Source: Bacteroides propionicifaciens DSM 19291 = JCM 14649 (GTDB lineage Bacteria > Bacteroidota > Bacteroidia > Bacteroidales > Bacteroidaceae). From it: a stretch of 64,000 nt of DNA. The stretch is from NCBI RefSeq assembly GCF_000375405.1, contig NZ_AQWS01000018.1, forward strand, positions 30 to 64,029, read 5' to 3'. A program made the translations under genes and the position numbers. Below the pieces are notes generated by a model. That model ran no database searches. It had not been told where the DNA came from and saw only the letters and a program-made list of their open reading frames with translations. This document shows, piece after piece, positions 51,891 to 61,500 of the stretch. Every line of letters begins with the position of its first letter. Position 1 is the stretch's first letter.

Positions 51891-53972
51891 TTATCTCCCT
51901 CTTGGTTTTCCTTTCCTGTTTTCAAATTCAAAGGAAGTGGTGTAGTCTTCATTCAGCACCAGACTGGCGTTGAACTTCTTGCCTGCCTTGCTCGTCAAGC
52001 CTTTGAGGATGGTCGTTCGTCCCGTGGTCAGCAAGTCCCGGATATTGTCCTCTGTGAGGAGCGTGCCGCAGACCTCACGGAAGACATGGAAATCGCAGCC
52101 CTCGTGTCTGCATTTAGCAACCTTGGCATAAATGCCCACGCTCTCATTGCCACACTTGGGACAGCGGTAGGTGGGATAGGACTTCTGTTCGGGAGCAAGC
52201 GAAAGCAGTTCCTCGCAGATGGTGCCGACGTAGGAGTTGATGCCTTGCGCGAACTTTTCGGGCGGCATCTGTCCTGCTTCTATGGCGGCAAGCGTCAGTT
52301 CCCAACTTCCCGTCATCTCCGCATTGGCGATTCGCTTGTCCTTGACAATCTCATAGACTGCCAAGCCTTTCTCTGTGGGGATGATAGATTTCCTGTCCCT
52401 GCGGATATAGTCACGGAGGATAAGGGTTTCGATGATGTTAGCACGGGTGGCAGGTGTGCCGATACCGCACTCTGCCATAGCCTTCTTGCTTTCTGCATCT
52501 TCGACCTCTTTCCCTGCGTTCTCCATAGCCGAGAGTAAGGTTGCCTCCGTATAGAGCGGTTTAGGCTTGGTCTTATGCTCAGTGATCTCTGCATCGAGGA
52601 CAGGCAGGTGTTCTCCCTCTGCCAAGTTGGGCAACGAAGACAAAACCTGCTCGTCTCCGTCCTCTTTCTTCTCTGAAGCAGTAGCCTTGTCTTTCTGCAC
52701 GGCTTTCCAGCCCGGGGAGATTTGTCGGCACGCTTTCCAAGTAAAGGCGTTGGTGCCGTCTGTGAACCGCACCTGCATACGTTCTTCCTCGGAATCGGGA
52801 GAAAAGGCTTCGACAAAGCGGGTTACTACCATCTGATAGACAGTCACCTCGTCTGCCGATAAGCCCGACGGTGTTTCGCCCGTGGGAATGATGGCGTGGT
52901 GGTCGGTTATCTTTGCGTTGTCCACCGAATGGCGGTTAAGCGGATTGGATAGCGTTTTACCTATCTTGCAGAGCAGGGCGGGTACTTCCTCAAAGACATC
53001 CTCGCTGATGTATCGGCTGCCTGTGCGGGGATAGGTCGTGATTTTCTTCTCATAGAGGCTCTGGGCTATCGAGAGGGTCTTGTCCGCTGAAAAGCCGTGG
53101 TGTCTGTTGGCTTCCTTCTGCAGGGCAGTAAGGTCGTACAAGAGTGGTGGTGCGGTATGCCCCACCTGTCTTGCGACCGACTCTGCTTTAAGCCGGTTCT
53201 GACTGCGAAGCGTAGCGAAGGCTGTCTGTGCCGATGCTTCATTCTCATAGTCAGTGTTGCCAATGGCTTTCAGCGGCACGCCCTCTTTCTCCATGAGAGC
53301 GGAGAGTTTCCAATAAGGCACGGAAGAAAAATCACGGTTCTCTATGTACCGACGGCAGACCATAGCAAGGGTTGGGGTCTGTACCCGTCCCAAGGAATAG
53401 CCTCCCCTGCGGGCAATGGACAGGGCACGACTGGCATTGATGCCCACAAGCCAGTCGGCTTCGCTCCTTGACTTGGCGGAGTAATAGAGATTGTCGTAAT
53501 GGCTTCCGGGGTTGAGATTTGCCAAGCCCTCACGGATAGCCTTATCGGTAAGCGATGAAATCCAAAGGCGGTCAAAAGGCTTTCGACAATTTAGATATTG
53601 GTAGATATAGCGGAAGATGAGTTCACCCTCCCGTCCTGCATCGGTGGCTACGATGATACGGTCTGCCTTGTCAAAGCAGGAACGTATCACCTTGAGTTGT
53701 TTGAGTGCCGAAGGATCTGACATAAATTCCTTATCCTTGCGCACTTGGCGGACGATAAGCCGGAAAGGATTGGGACGGATGGGCAGATCTTCGGCTTTGT
53801 AGGCGGAAAAACCGTAGGCTTCGGGCATGGCAAGGGTGATGAGGTGTCCCATCGCCCAAGTGACAAGATAGCCGTTTCCTTCCAAGCGTCCTTCCTGTTT
53901 GCTGTTTGCCCCAACGATGCGGGCAATGTCTCTGGCTACCGAGGGCTTCTCGGCGATAATACAAGTTGTCAT
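51891..53972 (-). CDS. topB: Type IA DNA topoisomerase III
   Basis: This 693-aa topoisomerase has an N-terminal TOPRIM domain (CIIAEKPSVARDIARIVGA, and DAGREGELIFRYIY) and an active-site tyrosine in the KKITTYPRTGSRYISED motif. The C-terminus has a zinc-ribbon (YRCPKCGNESVGIYAKVAKCRHEGCDFHVF). In Bacteroides CTnDOT-type elements the equivalent gene (exc) is needed for efficient excision. It lies about 100 nt upstream of the methylase-helicase on the same strand and 21 nt after the DUF3945-type gene. Confidence 0.93.
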   Translation of the reverse strand: MTTCIIAEKPSVARDIARIVGANSKQEGRLEGNGYLVTWAMGHLITLAMPEAYGFSAYKAEDLPIRPNPFRLIVRQVRKDKEFMSDPSALKQLKVIRSCFDKADRIIVATDAGREGELIFRYIYQYLNCRKPFDRLWISSLTDKAIREGLANLNPGSHYDNLYYSAKSRSEADWLVGINASRALSIARRGGYSLGRVQTPTLAMVCRRYIENRDFSSVPYWKLSALMEKEGVPLKAIGNTDYENEASAQTAFATLRSQNRLKAESVARQVGHTAPPLLYDLTALQKEANRHHGFSADKTLSIAQSLYEKKITTYPRTGSRYISEDVFEEVPALLCKIGKTLSNPLNRHSVDNAKITDHHAIIPTGETPSGLSADEVTVYQMVVTRFVEAFSPDSEEERMQVRFTDGTNAFTWKACRQISPGWKAVQKDKATASEKKEDGDEQVLSSLPNLAEGEHLPVLDAEITEHKTKPKPLYTEATLLSAMENAGKEVEDAESKKAMAECGIGTPATRANIIETLILRDYIRRDRKSIIPTEKGLAVYEIVKDKRIANAEMTGSWELTLAAIEAGQMPPEKFAQGINSYVGTICEELLSLAPEQKSYPTYRCPKCGNESVGIYAKVAKCRHEGCDFHVFREVCGTLLTEDNIRDLLTTGRTTILKGLTSKAGKKFNASLVLNEDYTTSFEFENRKGKPRGR

Positions 53973-53993
53973 AGTCGGTAAAAGGATTAAGGG

Positions 53994-55433
53994 TTACATT
54001 TTGCGTCCACGGGATTTTTTCTGCTTGTTCTCGTCCTGTTTCTGCTTTTGGGCAGCTGTGGGCTGTGTCTGCCCTGTCTTCAGTGGCTCCTTCACGTTCT
54101 TCGTGGCTTCGTTGGTCTTGCCGTGGTTATTGACCGCTACCTGTGTCTTGTGTTCCTCCGCCACGGCTTCCACCTTGCCGTTCTTCTGACTCTTGTCGGG
54201 ATTATACCTATAAAAGAATGGACGGTTCTGCTCCTTGTCCATGCGTACGTAGGCATTGAAGGATTGCCCTTGCTTGTCCACCATGTTCTTCAAGTAGAGC
54301 GTCTTGCCACCGTCGAGTGCCTCGCGTTGTTTCTCGGAAAGTTCCAAGCCACAGAGTTTGCGGGGTACGCCCTGCCGCTGTGTCTGCTGCCGGCGTTCCT
54401 TGAAACCACGATTGTTGTCAAAGATGAACTCAATGCCCTTTCGTTCGGCATTGACCTGCAGGGTGGCATTGAAGGACTTGCCGCTCTTGGCGGTCATGCC
54501 CTCAACTTTCACGGCTTTGCCTTCCACAAGGTCCTTATACTGCTGGTCGGAAAGCGTAACGCCCTTGATTTCCTTGGGGATGTTCACTCGGTCGGAACGC
54601 AGGGCAATAAGTTCGTTGGTCTGCGGGTCAATGGAAACATAGGCGGCAAAAGGCTCACCGTTCTTGGGTGTTACCTCAATGGTCTTGCCAAGGTTGCCCG
54701 TGGCAAGGAGTGTCTCCTTCTCTTCGGGAGAGAACTTGTAACCCATATAGGGATAGTCCAGTTGTGGCTCTTTGCGCATGGAGTGGACTGCCAAGCCGAT
54801 GTTTCCGTTCTCGTCCGTGCGGAAAGCAAGACGTGCTTCGGTGTAGATGGTGGTGTCACCAACGGGTACGGCAATCGTCACGAGGTTACTCTTCTGCCAG
54901 TTGAGCAGTTTCTCCAGTTCTCCGCACTGTTCCAATCGCTCACGGGACAGTCCGAGGCTGTCGAGCATCTTCCAATCCACCTTTTCGGGGTCGATGGCGG
55001 TGGCATTCTTCTGTCGGGGCAGATAGTCCTCAAAGGGTACGCCCATCTCTGCCAGTTGTTGCTTGCTTTCGGGCTTCTCACGGCTTTGAAGCATGGTGCG
55101 AAGATTGTCCACGCCTTGCTCCACGTTGTTAGACAAGACCTTGTACAGCCCGAAGCGGGTCGGGTCATTGAACTGTTTGAGAAAGTTGTCCATGAAGTTC
55201 TTCAGCAGTCCGTCCTTGCTGTTGAACTTCAAGAATGAAGCCTGATTTGTCGCTTCGGCTTCGGTGGTTTTGAGATTGCCCTTCTCGTCAATCCCGGAAA
55301 CGACGGAGAGCTTACCAGCCTCCTGTTCGTTCTTCACTGCTGTGCGGTCTTCCAAGACCAATACATAGTTGTCATTGCTGTTCGATTCCATAATTGCTTG
55401 TGTTTTACAAATTAAATAATTGTATATCAACAA
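53994..55433 (-). CDS. DUF3945/DUF4099-type conjugative element protein
   Basis: A 479-aa protein commonly found next to topB in Bacteroidales elements. It shows repeated motifs: EIKGVTLSDQQYKDLVEGKAVKVEGMTAKSGKSFNA and LCGLELSEKQREALDGGKTLYLKNMVDKQGQSFNA are two copies of one unit. TopB's C-terminus carries a similar LKGLTSKAGKKFNASLVLNEDY unit, so the two proteins share a C-terminal module. The tail is basic (KKSRGRKM). Function unknown. It is the first gene of the minus-strand block. Confidence 0.8.
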   Translation of the reverse strand: MLIYNYLICKTQAIMESNSNDNYVLVLEDRTAVKNEQEAGKLSVVSGIDEKGNLKTTEAEATNQASFLKFNSKDGLLKNFMDNFLKQFNDPTRFGLYKVLSNNVEQGVDNLRTMLQSREKPESKQQLAEMGVPFEDYLPRQKNATAIDPEKVDWKMLDSLGLSRERLEQCGELEKLLNWQKSNLVTIAVPVGDTTIYTEARLAFRTDENGNIGLAVHSMRKEPQLDYPYMGYKFSPEEKETLLATGNLGKTIEVTPKNGEPFAAYVSIDPQTNELIALRSDRVNIPKEIKGVTLSDQQYKDLVEGKAVKVEGMTAKSGKSFNATLQVNAERKGIEFIFDNNRGFKERRQQTQRQGVPRKLCGLELSEKQREALDGGKTLYLKNMVDKQGQSFNAYVRMDKEQNRPFFYRYNPDKSQKNGKVEAVAEEHKTQVAVNNHGKTNEATKNVKEPLKTGQTQPTAAQKQKQDENKQKKSRGRKM

Positions 55434-55615
55434 AATTAAAGGAATAAAACAGGCATCTTACGAGGTTGAGATAATGCAGGATATGGCGGGAAATATTGGG
55501 AGTTTTGACGACCTAACGCCAAGTAAGTGATGTAGGAAAAGTTTTTTTTGTCCTCAACATGCACAGATATAATTATTATTGTTTAATTTTGCATGTAGGT
55601 TTAAATGTTTGAAGT
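55434..55615. promoter_or_regulatory. Divergent promoter region
   Basis: 182 bases between divergent genes. A TAATTTTG box (55584-55591) lies 25-32 nt before the XRE start and fits the Bacteroidota -7 consensus. No -33 TTTG at normal spacing is seen. The minus-strand promoter of the DUF3945-topB-helicase block must also lie here. Confidence 0.4.
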
Positions 55616-55825
55616 ATGGAGAATAGAAAATATAATCGAATCAAAGTCGTTTTAGCCCAAAAGGATAAAACGGGCATTTGGTTAAGCAAGAAGATAGGCA
55701 AGAGTAATACTACGGTATCGAAATATCTCAATCAACGAGTCCAACCAGATCTCATAACACTAAATGCGATTGCAGATGCACTTGAAGTTGATGTTAAAGA
55801 TTTATTGATAAGTAATACAGAATGA
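55616..55825 (+). CDS. Small XRE-family regulator before the GTPase/HerA operon
   Basis: This 69-aa single-domain helix-turn-helix (TGIWLSKKIGKSNTTVSKYLNQRVQPDLITL) is about half identical, over its whole length, to the XRE protein that leads the BREX operon at 22515. Shared stretches include NRIKVVL, TVSK, QPDL and KDLL. It is followed by 110 nt containing two palindromes and then the dynamin-like gene. It probably controls that operon. Confidence 0.82.
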   Translation: MENRKYNRIKVVLAQKDKTGIWLSKKIGKSNTTVSKYLNQRVQPDLITLNAIADALEVDVKDLLISNTE

Positions 55826-55852
55826 GTTGTACATTAATATACTAATTATGCT

Positions 55853-55897
55853 ATATTGTTACAATATATGTATCTAAATATTGGACACTTTTTGTCC
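55853..55897 (+). promoter_or_regulatory. Two palindromes between the XRE gene and the GTPase operon
   Basis: ATATTGT-T-ACAATAT (55853-55867) is a perfect 7-1-7 palindrome, the same geometry as the one in front of the BREX operon. GGACA-5 nt-TGTCC lies at 55883-55897. Both sit 39-84 nt before the dynamin-like start, suitable as operators. Regulator identity is inference. Confidence 0.5.
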
Positions 55898-55935
55898 TAT
55901 CCTAATATTAATTTCGTAACGTCAAATACTATTAT

Positions 55936-57915
55936 ATGGCAGAAAATGAATTTATGAAAATGCAGCGTCTTATTAAAGAAGCTGTAGACAAGTATAATGA
56001 AGCCATCCAAAAATGCGACATTAAAAACCAATGGCATTGCAACACAATCAACCGTCTTGCGAAGCCTTTCTTGTACGGAAACTTTACACTTGCTGTTGTC
56101 GGCAAGATGAGTTCTGGTAAATCTACTTTTATCAACGCATTAGTAGGACAAGAGATTTTGCCTACTGGACATTTTCAGACTACAAGTGCAATAACATATA
56201 TAGAACACGGAGAAAGTTTGGAGATGACCGTTGTTTATGCAGATGGTCATACTGTAACATATACAAAGGATATTAACAATATTCTAAAGAAGCTTGTTGC
56301 TATCCCTAAGGAGTATAATGACCTCCCAATTAATGATATCAATAGACTTATATCTGGTGGAGATAATGTATCTGAAATCTTGAAGAAGAAAGAGGGAATA
56401 GAAGCCAGAACAGATTGCCCTGTAGTTAATACAGAAGTTTGGAAAAAATATATTCAATCTCATAGTAAAAAAGACATAGCTAAAGAAGTTCGCATCAAGA
56501 CTCCAATGGCAGAAGAATTCCATGGATGGAGAATTGTCGACACTCCTGGGATTGGTGCAATCGGTGGTATTCAGGATGAAACCAAGGTACTTTTTTCTAA
56601 GGTAGATGATAATGGAAATAAATTTGTAGATGCTATCATTCTTCTACAGAGTGGAGTTGATAACATTGAGGATGAAACAACTAAGCGTTTTGCCAAAGAG
56701 ACTATTCAGCAACTTACGAATGATGCAAAAAAACGCTTATTCTTCGTCTTAACACATGCATCAGAAGGTACATTCCGCACTTACAAAAATGAAATTTTAA
56801 ATAAAGCAAAATCTTTGTATGCCATCCCTTTTAACATTCCTTCTGAAAGAATTCTTTATGTAGATAGTCTTTTGCACAGATTCCAAGCAGATGTCAAAGA
56901 TGCACAAAGCATGGATGAACTGGAAGAAGGAGATCTTGATGGTTGGAATAAGGACGAACTGGACGCGATGACTAATCTGTACACTCCATTAAAAAAGGCC
57001 CTTAAAGCCGATGGATTGGAACTAACTAATGACAATTTTCTAGCAAAGATGAATGAGTGGGCAAACTTTATTCATCTGAAATCTTTGCTTAATGGTTTTG
57101 TTAAGACAGAAAAAGAGAATCTTAAAGAGCGTATTTTGAGTCTTATCGAGGAAGACCTCGTGGGTTTTACCAAGGACCTTCAGAATCAGATTAAAATTCT
57201 AGAAGGCGGAAAAAACGAAATCGAGAAACAAAGAACAGAGATTCAAAAAAACAAAACAGGCTATCAAATAATAGTCGGAAAGCTTCAGCGAAAAGTGTCA
57301 ATCGAAAGTGCATGGGAAAAGTTCGCGTTTATCGATTCCAAAATCGCCGCTCTAGATAAGGAAACTACCATAAGCTGCGTTCGTTCTGCTTACTTACAGA
57401 TTATTGAGGATGTTACGAATACAGAAAAACAACTCTTTGCAAATATTGAAAAAGAGTTTATTGAGTATTGCAATGGCTTCAACAAAGAAGATCTAACATT
57501 AAAATCTATAGACTTCTCTTCATTAGAAGATTGTGCAGAGAAAGCAAGTCAAAAATCGGTTACGGACTATAGTCGTCCTAAAGAAGAGTTAGTAAAAAAA
57601 GGTGGTATGTCTTCTGATGATAAATACAAAACAACTTATCCATACACCAAAAAAGAAGTTGATGCAGCGATGAAGACACGCGAATTTACTGCATATGTTA
57701 TCAAGGAAGCAAGATCAGCAAAGGACACGTTTTATGAACAGTTGAAAGAGAAGGTTAAGTTGTTATGTGAGTATGCCGGTAATGACATAACCTACAAGAC
57801 CACTGCTCTTGAGAATAGTCTCACTGAGCTAGAAAACAAGTTCAGTGAAAAAGATGTTCTAATAAAGACCATCAATACTCGTATTCAAATGCTAAATTCA
57901 ATAAAAGTAAGATAA
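55936..57915 (+). CDS. Dynamin-family GTPase
   Basis: This 659-aa large GTPase has G1 GKMSSGKST at residues 56-64, switch residues around GHFQTTSAI (the T of G2), G3 DTPGIG at 202-207 and a G4-like region LTHAS. The second half is predominantly helical with coiled-coil-like stretches (for example NQIKILEGGKNEIEKQRTEIQKNK). Bacterial dynamin-like proteins bind and remodel membranes. Several act in phage defence or membrane repair. It is the first gene of the five-gene operon, with the next gene starting 1 nt after the stop. Confidence 0.85.
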   Translation: MAENEFMKMQRLIKEAVDKYNEAIQKCDIKNQWHCNTINRLAKPFLYGNFTLAVVGKMSSGKSTFINALVGQEILPTGHFQTTSAITYIEHGESLEMTVVYADGHTVTYTKDINNILKKLVAIPKEYNDLPINDINRLISGGDNVSEILKKKEGIEARTDCPVVNTEVWKKYIQSHSKKDIAKEVRIKTPMAEEFHGWRIVDTPGIGAIGGIQDETKVLFSKVDDNGNKFVDAIILLQSGVDNIEDETTKRFAKETIQQLTNDAKKRLFFVLTHASEGTFRTYKNEILNKAKSLYAIPFNIPSERILYVDSLLHRFQADVKDAQSMDELEEGDLDGWNKDELDAMTNLYTPLKKALKADGLELTNDNFLAKMNEWANFIHLKSLLNGFVKTEKENLKERILSLIEEDLVGFTKDLQNQIKILEGGKNEIEKQRTEIQKNKTGYQIIVGKLQRKVSIESAWEKFAFIDSKIAALDKETTISCVRSAYLQIIEDVTNTEKQLFANIEKEFIEYCNGFNKEDLTLKSIDFSSLEDCAEKASQKSVTDYSRPKEELVKKGGMSSDDKYKTTYPYTKKEVDAAMKTREFTAYVIKEARSAKDTFYEQLKEKVKLLCEYAGNDITYKTTALENSLTELENKFSEKDVLIKTINTRIQMLNSIKVR

Positions 57916-57916
57916 T

Positions 57917-58573
57917 ATGGAAAATTCTAATTTCTCATCTTTTCTCGACATTGCAAAATTAAAAGCAGATGTTTTGGATAAGGCAGAACTTTTCCTTACT
58001 GATATTAACGAGGAAAACTTAAAAGCCTTTTCTAATGAGGTTAAGAAAATCGCAGAAGGAACATTGCAGAAATATGTGTTCAAAGTATGCGATTGGTATA
58101 CAGATGGTGATTTTTCTGAAGATCAGGAATTCCTCTCTAAGTTTGTTGACTTAAAAACAGGCTATCAGCAAACTATGCTGAACTGGATTGAACAAAATTG
58201 TATTGTTGTTCAGCAACAGTCTTTTGAATATCCAGAATATCCCACTAAGCCAGATACTAAAAGTCAAATTCAGACAACTGCAATAACAGGTGCAGTTGGA
58301 ACAGCTATCGCCACAGGGTTACTTATATTTGGCCATCCATGGCTAGCGCTTGCAACAGAACTACTTACTGTTGCTCTCACATATTATTCTTTTAGGAAAT
58401 ATCAGAAGAGCAAAAAACAGTACGAAATGGAATTGGAAGCATACGAGATTAAAATTGAATCAATGAAAAATGATCTCGTTAATGGCATAACAGACGATTT
58501 AGTCAACTGGGTTAATCAAGGAGTGGAATATTCAAATTCAATTCTTGACACATATCAAACAGAAGCAAAATGA
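57917..58573 (+). CDS. Small membrane-hairpin protein, GTPase partner candidate
   Basis: A 218-aa protein of no recognised family. Residues 1-110 are helical and soluble-looking. Residues about 120-160 form two adjacent hydrophobic segments (TAITGAVGTAIATGLLIFG and WLALATELLTVALTYYSF) joined by HP, predicting a membrane hairpin. The rest is charged and coiled-coil-like. Position directly after the dynamin gene and a 4-nt overlap with the ATPase gene suggest it anchors the complex to the inner membrane. That role is inference. Confidence 0.6.
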   Translation: MENSNFSSFLDIAKLKADVLDKAELFLTDINEENLKAFSNEVKKIAEGTLQKYVFKVCDWYTDGDFSEDQEFLSKFVDLKTGYQQTMLNWIEQNCIVVQQQSFEYPEYPTKPDTKSQIQTTAITGAVGTAIATGLLIFGHPWLALATELLTVALTYYSFRKYQKSKKQYEMELEAYEIKIESMKNDLVNGITDDLVNWVNQGVEYSNSILDTYQTEAK

Positions 58574-61500
58574 AAGACGAAATTTCAATTATGAATGAGC
58601 CTGGATTAAAAGAGTTTGCCTTGTTTAATGACATGGTTTCAAACACATATTTAACTTCATTAATGCAGTGTGAAGTTAAGAATCCTGTGCATCTTCCAGA
58701 AACATCAGTAAGATGGTATCGCATTACAAAAATAGTGTTAGAGAAGGATGTCTTTTTCACGGACAAACTTTCAATGTTATATATGTCTCTGCATAATACA
58801 GCAAGAAATGTAATTCTTGTTGTAAATAAAGAAAAAGACAACGGTAACATTGAATTATACCTTGGAGCTAGAGATTTCCATGGAAGAGATAATAATTCTG
58901 CTGAGATATTAAGAGCAGGTCTTGAAGGTTATCTGCCTGGTGTTGGGATCGAAAAAATCAAGGGCGAACTAAAACTCCCAGAGTATAAGAACTACTATTT
59001 GTCAAGCGTATCAGCAGTAGCATCTTTAAGAGATGATAAAAAAGAAAACTTTGTTCAAGGTATAGAACGACTGATAAATGCTTCTGCCTCCATACCAATG
59101 TTTACTGCATATTTTATTGCAGAAAATGTTAGTAGAGAGGAAACTGCATCAATGATAGCAGCTTTTTCTGATATGCACACTCAGTTAGCACCTTTGGCTG
59201 AATGTCAGATAACAACAAATGAAAGCCATACAACAGGTACTTCTGAAAGCATTTCTGAAAGTGTAACTCGTACGATCTCTACTAACATTTCGAAAACAGT
59301 TACAAAAAGTGAAAACTTCTCTAGTAGTATTTCGGAAAGTGAAGGAACTAATTCTAGTCATTCGTCTAACTACAGCCCTAACATACTAAAAAAAATATGG
59401 ACTACAATTGTAGGTGGTGAATCCGGAACTAGTGATAGTACTAGTTACAACAAGAACACTTCAAAACAAACTGGTAAAAACAAAGGTACTTCTATTGGGG
59501 ATCAAACAGGAAGTTCAGATTCAAAGGGTGACACAAAGGGTACCCAAAAGGGAACCAATAACAGTGATACAACAGGATCATCAAAACAGGTAAGCTTAAA
59601 GAATTATCATGTCCAGAAATACCTTGAACTTCTGGAAGATCAAATTGATCGCATAGAAAATGGAATTCCATTTGGCATGTGGTCGGTTGCTACATATTTC
59701 GTGGCTCCGTCAGCAACTACTTCCTTAAAATTAGCTAACTTATATCGCGGTTGTATCATCGGAGAAGAGTCTAACCTCGGAACATGCGCAATTAATTCTT
59801 GGAGTAAAGAAGCAAATACTCAAAAGCTGCTGACTTACATAGGTGCTTGCACACATCCTCGATTTGATTATAATGGTATTGATGTATCAGCAGGAACTAT
59901 TGTTACTAGTAAAGAACTTGCTATACATCTTTCATTGCCTCAGTCGTCTGTTCCTGGCTTGCTAGTTAGAGAAGAACATCCATTTGGTAGAAATGTAATA
60001 TCACCAGAAAAGAATATTTCTGAGAACAGTATTGAAATTGGTAATATTATGTCTTTGGGTAACGAATATACCGACAACCCAGTTTATCTTAATTGCGATT
60101 CATTGACTAAGCACACCTTTATTACAGGTACAACAGGAAGTGGAAAGTCTAATACAATGTATTTGCTTCTCGAAGATTTATTCAGAAAAGGAAAGAAAAT
60201 CCTCGTAATCGAACCAGCCAAAGGTGAATACAAGAATGTCTTTGGAGGAATTATATATAAGACAGACAGTGGTGAAGAAAAGCAGGTTAAAGTATATGGA
60301 AGTAACCCTAACTTCACTCAGCTATTAAGAATTAATCCATTTGAATTCCCGGATGAAGTTCATGTTTATGAACACATTGACCGACTTGTTGAAATTTTTA
60401 ATGCGTGTTGGCCAATGTATGCTGCTATGCCTGTTGTACTGAAAAAAGCTATTACTGATGCATACAAGAATTGTGGATGGGATTTAGACTTATCTACTGT
60501 TAATACTGCATATGGTATTAAACTTTTCCCGACGATTAAGGATGTTGTTTCAGCTTTACAGGATTATATAAATAATTCAGAATACTCAGAACAGACAAAG
60601 GGCGATTACAAAGGATCTATTGAAACACGCTTATTATCTCTTTCAGAGGGTTTGACAGGTTCGATGCTTAATAATTCCTTGAATAATTTAACTGATAAAG
60701 AGCTATTCGAGGAAAATGTAATTGTTGATCTCAGTAAGGTAAATAATAGCGAGACAAAATCGCTTATTATGGGCTTGCTAATCATGAAACTCTCTGAGTA
60801 TTATCAGTCATCAGGCAAGATGAACTCTTCATTACGTCATGTTACTGTATTGGAGGAAGCTCATAATATCCTTAAGCGTACATCAACAAGTCAGAGTCAA
60901 GAAGGAAGTAATTTGGCTGGTAAGTCAGTAGAAATGATAAGTAATAGCATTGCAGAGATGAGAACTTACGGTGAAGGTTTTATCATTGTAGATCAATCTC
61001 CATCTCAAGTAGATATGTCAGCTATTCGTAATACTAATACCAAAATTATCATGTCACTTCCTGAGGCTGATGATAGAGAATGCGCAGGAAAATCAATCGG
61101 ACTTTCAGATGAGCAAATCGAAGAAATTGCCCGCCAGAAAGTTGGACAAGGAATTGTATATCAAAACGGTTGGGAAGACGCTGTTCAATGTAAGATTAAG
61201 CACGCAAATATTGCAGAAACAACATTCGAACCACAAAGGGATGAGCTTATTAACAAAAAATCTAAAATCAACAATGAGATCATTATCAAGTTCTTGTTTG
61301 CTTGTTGTAATGAGCCAGTTGGGTTTAAAGAGTTTGAACTTGTCAAGAATGAAATTCTGAATTCTAATTATTCTTCCTCATTAAAGAATAATTTGCTGAG
61401 GATAGTGCATAATTATCAGGCAGGAGAACTCAAAATGAATGAACGCAATAGAGCTAAGCTCTTAGAGTTAACAGGAGCTTGTATCGGAGAGTTCGGTGTT

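Noticed and set aside
54048-55238. 396-codon open frame on the plus strand
   Set aside because: Antisense to the DUF3945-type gene, whose repeats and neighbours identify the real strand.
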